Of a stretch of DNA of 7,444 nucleotides, positions 6,441 through 7,444 are shown one piece after another (positions within the stretch are counted from its first letter, which is position 1; the number at the start of each line of letters is the position of its first letter). The position numbers and the translations under genes were made by a program. The DNA is from Chromatocurvus sp046260215 (GTDB lineage Bacteria > Pseudomonadota > Gammaproteobacteria > Pseudomonadales > Halieaceae). The stretch is from the NCBI GenBank assembly GCA_046260215.1, contig JBHEPQ010000311.1:1-7444 (forward strand), written 5' to 3'. The notes beneath the pieces were generated by a model, which was not told the origin of the DNA, made no database searches, and saw only the letters and a list, made by a program, of their open reading frames with translations.

Positions 6441-7444
6441 ATGACAACGATTCGTAAGCTGGCCATTTTCGCCGTTCTGACAGTTGTCGCTGCCGTTTCC
6501 TCGGCTCAGGACGAGGGCCCCGGTGACATGGCGCAGATCAAGACACTGGCGATCCATCGCGGTATGACCGAAACCGCGAAGAACTGTGTTACCTGCCATG
6601 CCAGGGTCAGTCCCAACAGCGTCAACGACTGGCGCCAGAGTAGGCACGGTCACGTCGGCGTGTCGTGCATCGACTGCCACGCTGTACCGGCCGAGTCTGA
6701 AATGGCGATCCAGCATGAAGACGTCTTCGACATGTCCGGCTTCGACGCCTCGCAACTCGACAGGGGTGTGCACATTTCCGCCCTGGTTCCGCCAAGCACC
6801 TGTGCGCGCTGCCACGCGGTAGAACACCAGCAGTTTACCGAGAGCGGCCACTTCCGCTCCTACCACCAGACCGTGCCGAAAGACAATCTGCACGCGCTGA
6901 CAGAGGTCCATGAGGGACGCCAGCATCCCGAGTTGTCCGGTGCGCCCAGCGAGACGGGCTGCATGCAGTGCCATGGCACCGAGATCAAGCTGGATGAAGA
7001 TGGCCGCCCCACACCCGAGACCTGGCCCAACGCCGGCATGGGCAACGTCTATCCCGACGGCAGTACCGGCAACTGCACCGCCTGTCATTCCAGGCACAGA
7101 TTCTCAATCGCAGAAGCGCGCAAGCCTTTCGCCTGCGCAGAGTGCCACCTGGGACCGGACCATCCCAACATCGAGATTTTCGAGGCCTCGAAGCACGGCC
7201 ACATTTACAACACCCGCGAGTTGGGCGAATGGAACTGGGATGCCGCACCGGGAGCCTGGGAGGTCGGCGACTACCGGGGGCCCGTCTGCTCTACATGCCA
7301 TATGGCCGGCATTGGCGACCTCAAGACCACGCACAATGTCTCCGAGCGCCTTTACTGGGTGTCATGGGCCAAGCGTTCGTCAGTGCGCAACTCCACCGAT
7401 CCTTTAAGCCCGATCCTGGGTAACGGCCCGGCGGGGCGGGGAAA
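6441..7444 (+). CDS. haoA: HAO-family multiheme cytochrome c, 3'-partial
   Basis: Secreted multiheme cytochrome of the hydroxylamine oxidoreductase family; the symbol is a family label, not a proven activity. The first 334 residues are present and the frame is open at the right edge. A signal peptide (residues 1-22, TIRKLAIFAVLTVVAAVSSA before QDE) sends it to the periplasm. Seven CxxCH motifs are visible: CVTCH 49-53, CIDCH 76-80, CARCH 121-125, CMQCH 174-178, CTACH 212-216, CAECH 232-236 and CSTCH 283-287. HAO-like context is strong: TWPNAGMGNVYPDGSTGNC, CTACHSRHRFS, ARKPFAC, GPDHPNIEIFEASKHG and THNVSERLYW. Characterised HAO has eight haems and a C-terminal Tyr crosslinked to the P460 haem; the eighth motif and that Tyr would lie past the edge. 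GAGGAG ten bases upstream supports this ATG; an in-frame ATG at 6423, overlapping the previous stop, is possible. The partner is the tetraheme cytochrome just upstream. Confidence 0.9.
   Translation, partial: MTTIRKLAIFAVLTVVAAVSSAQDEGPGDMAQIKTLAIHRGMTETAKNCVTCHARVSPNSVNDWRQSRHGHVGVSCIDCHAVPAESEMAIQHEDVFDMSGFDASQLDRGVHISALVPPSTCARCHAVEHQQFTESGHFRSYHQTVPKDNLHALTEVHEGRQHPELSGAPSETGCMQCHGTEIKLDEDGRPTPETWPNAGMGNVYPDGSTGNCTACHSRHRFSIAEARKPFACAECHLGPDHPNIEIFEASKHGHIYNTRELGEWNWDAAPGAWEVGDYRGPVCSTCHMAGIGDLKTTHNVSERLYWVSWAKRSSVRNSTDPLSPILGNGPAGRG

Noticed and set aside
6330..7097. Long minus-strand frame of 255 codons
   Set aside because: It is antisense to the HAO-family gene, whose CxxCH motifs and family context are unmistakable; it shows no family features and is a codon-bias shadow.

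Overview
The window most likely comes from the chromosome of a GC-rich gammaproteobacterium. The main reason is its left half: nadB, then ygfX and sdhE on the opposite strand, then ygfZ divergent from sdhE. This arrangement is typical of Gammaproteobacteria, E. coli included. No insertion sequence, integrase, tRNA, rRNA, CRISPR array or phage gene is visible. The genus cannot be told from the sequence; a free-living environmental bacterium with anaerobic or nitrogen-linked respiration would fit the right edge.

Left region (1-2903) is a flavin and Fe-S housekeeping block. It holds the C-terminal three quarters of L-aspartate oxidase (nadB, cut by the left edge), a YgfX-type small membrane protein, the flavinylation factor SdhE, and the folate-dependent Fe-S protein YgfZ. 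sdhE and ygfX run leftward and overlap each other, and ygfX also runs 156 nt antisense into the end of nadB. A gap of about 100 bp between sdhE and ygfZ carries a perfect TATAAT facing sdhE and two short inverted repeats.

Middle region (2870-5756) contains uracil-DNA glycosylase (ung, leftward, tail-to-tail with ygfZ), an exported YtcJ-type amidohydrolase of 570 residues, and a 50-residue hydrophobic protein of the DUF3096 type. The amidohydrolase has no evident functional link to its neighbours.

Right region (5890-7444) is the most notable part: a two-gene cytochrome c module. A membrane-anchored tetraheme cytochrome of the NapC/NrfH family is followed after 17 nt by a secreted multiheme cytochrome of the hydroxylamine oxidoreductase (HAO) family. 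Seven CxxCH motifs of the latter are visible before the window ends. A NapC/NrfH-type quinol dehydrogenase beside an HAO-family protein recalls the reductive HaoC-HaoA type of epsilonproteobacteria more than the haoAB-cycAB cluster of ammonia oxidisers. The residue that would separate oxidative from reductive enzymes, the C-terminal haem-crosslinking Tyr, lies outside the window.

Overall the window is mostly ordinary chromosome. The HAO/NapC-type module is the best candidate for less-explored biology, and nothing seen amounts to an entirely unknown system.
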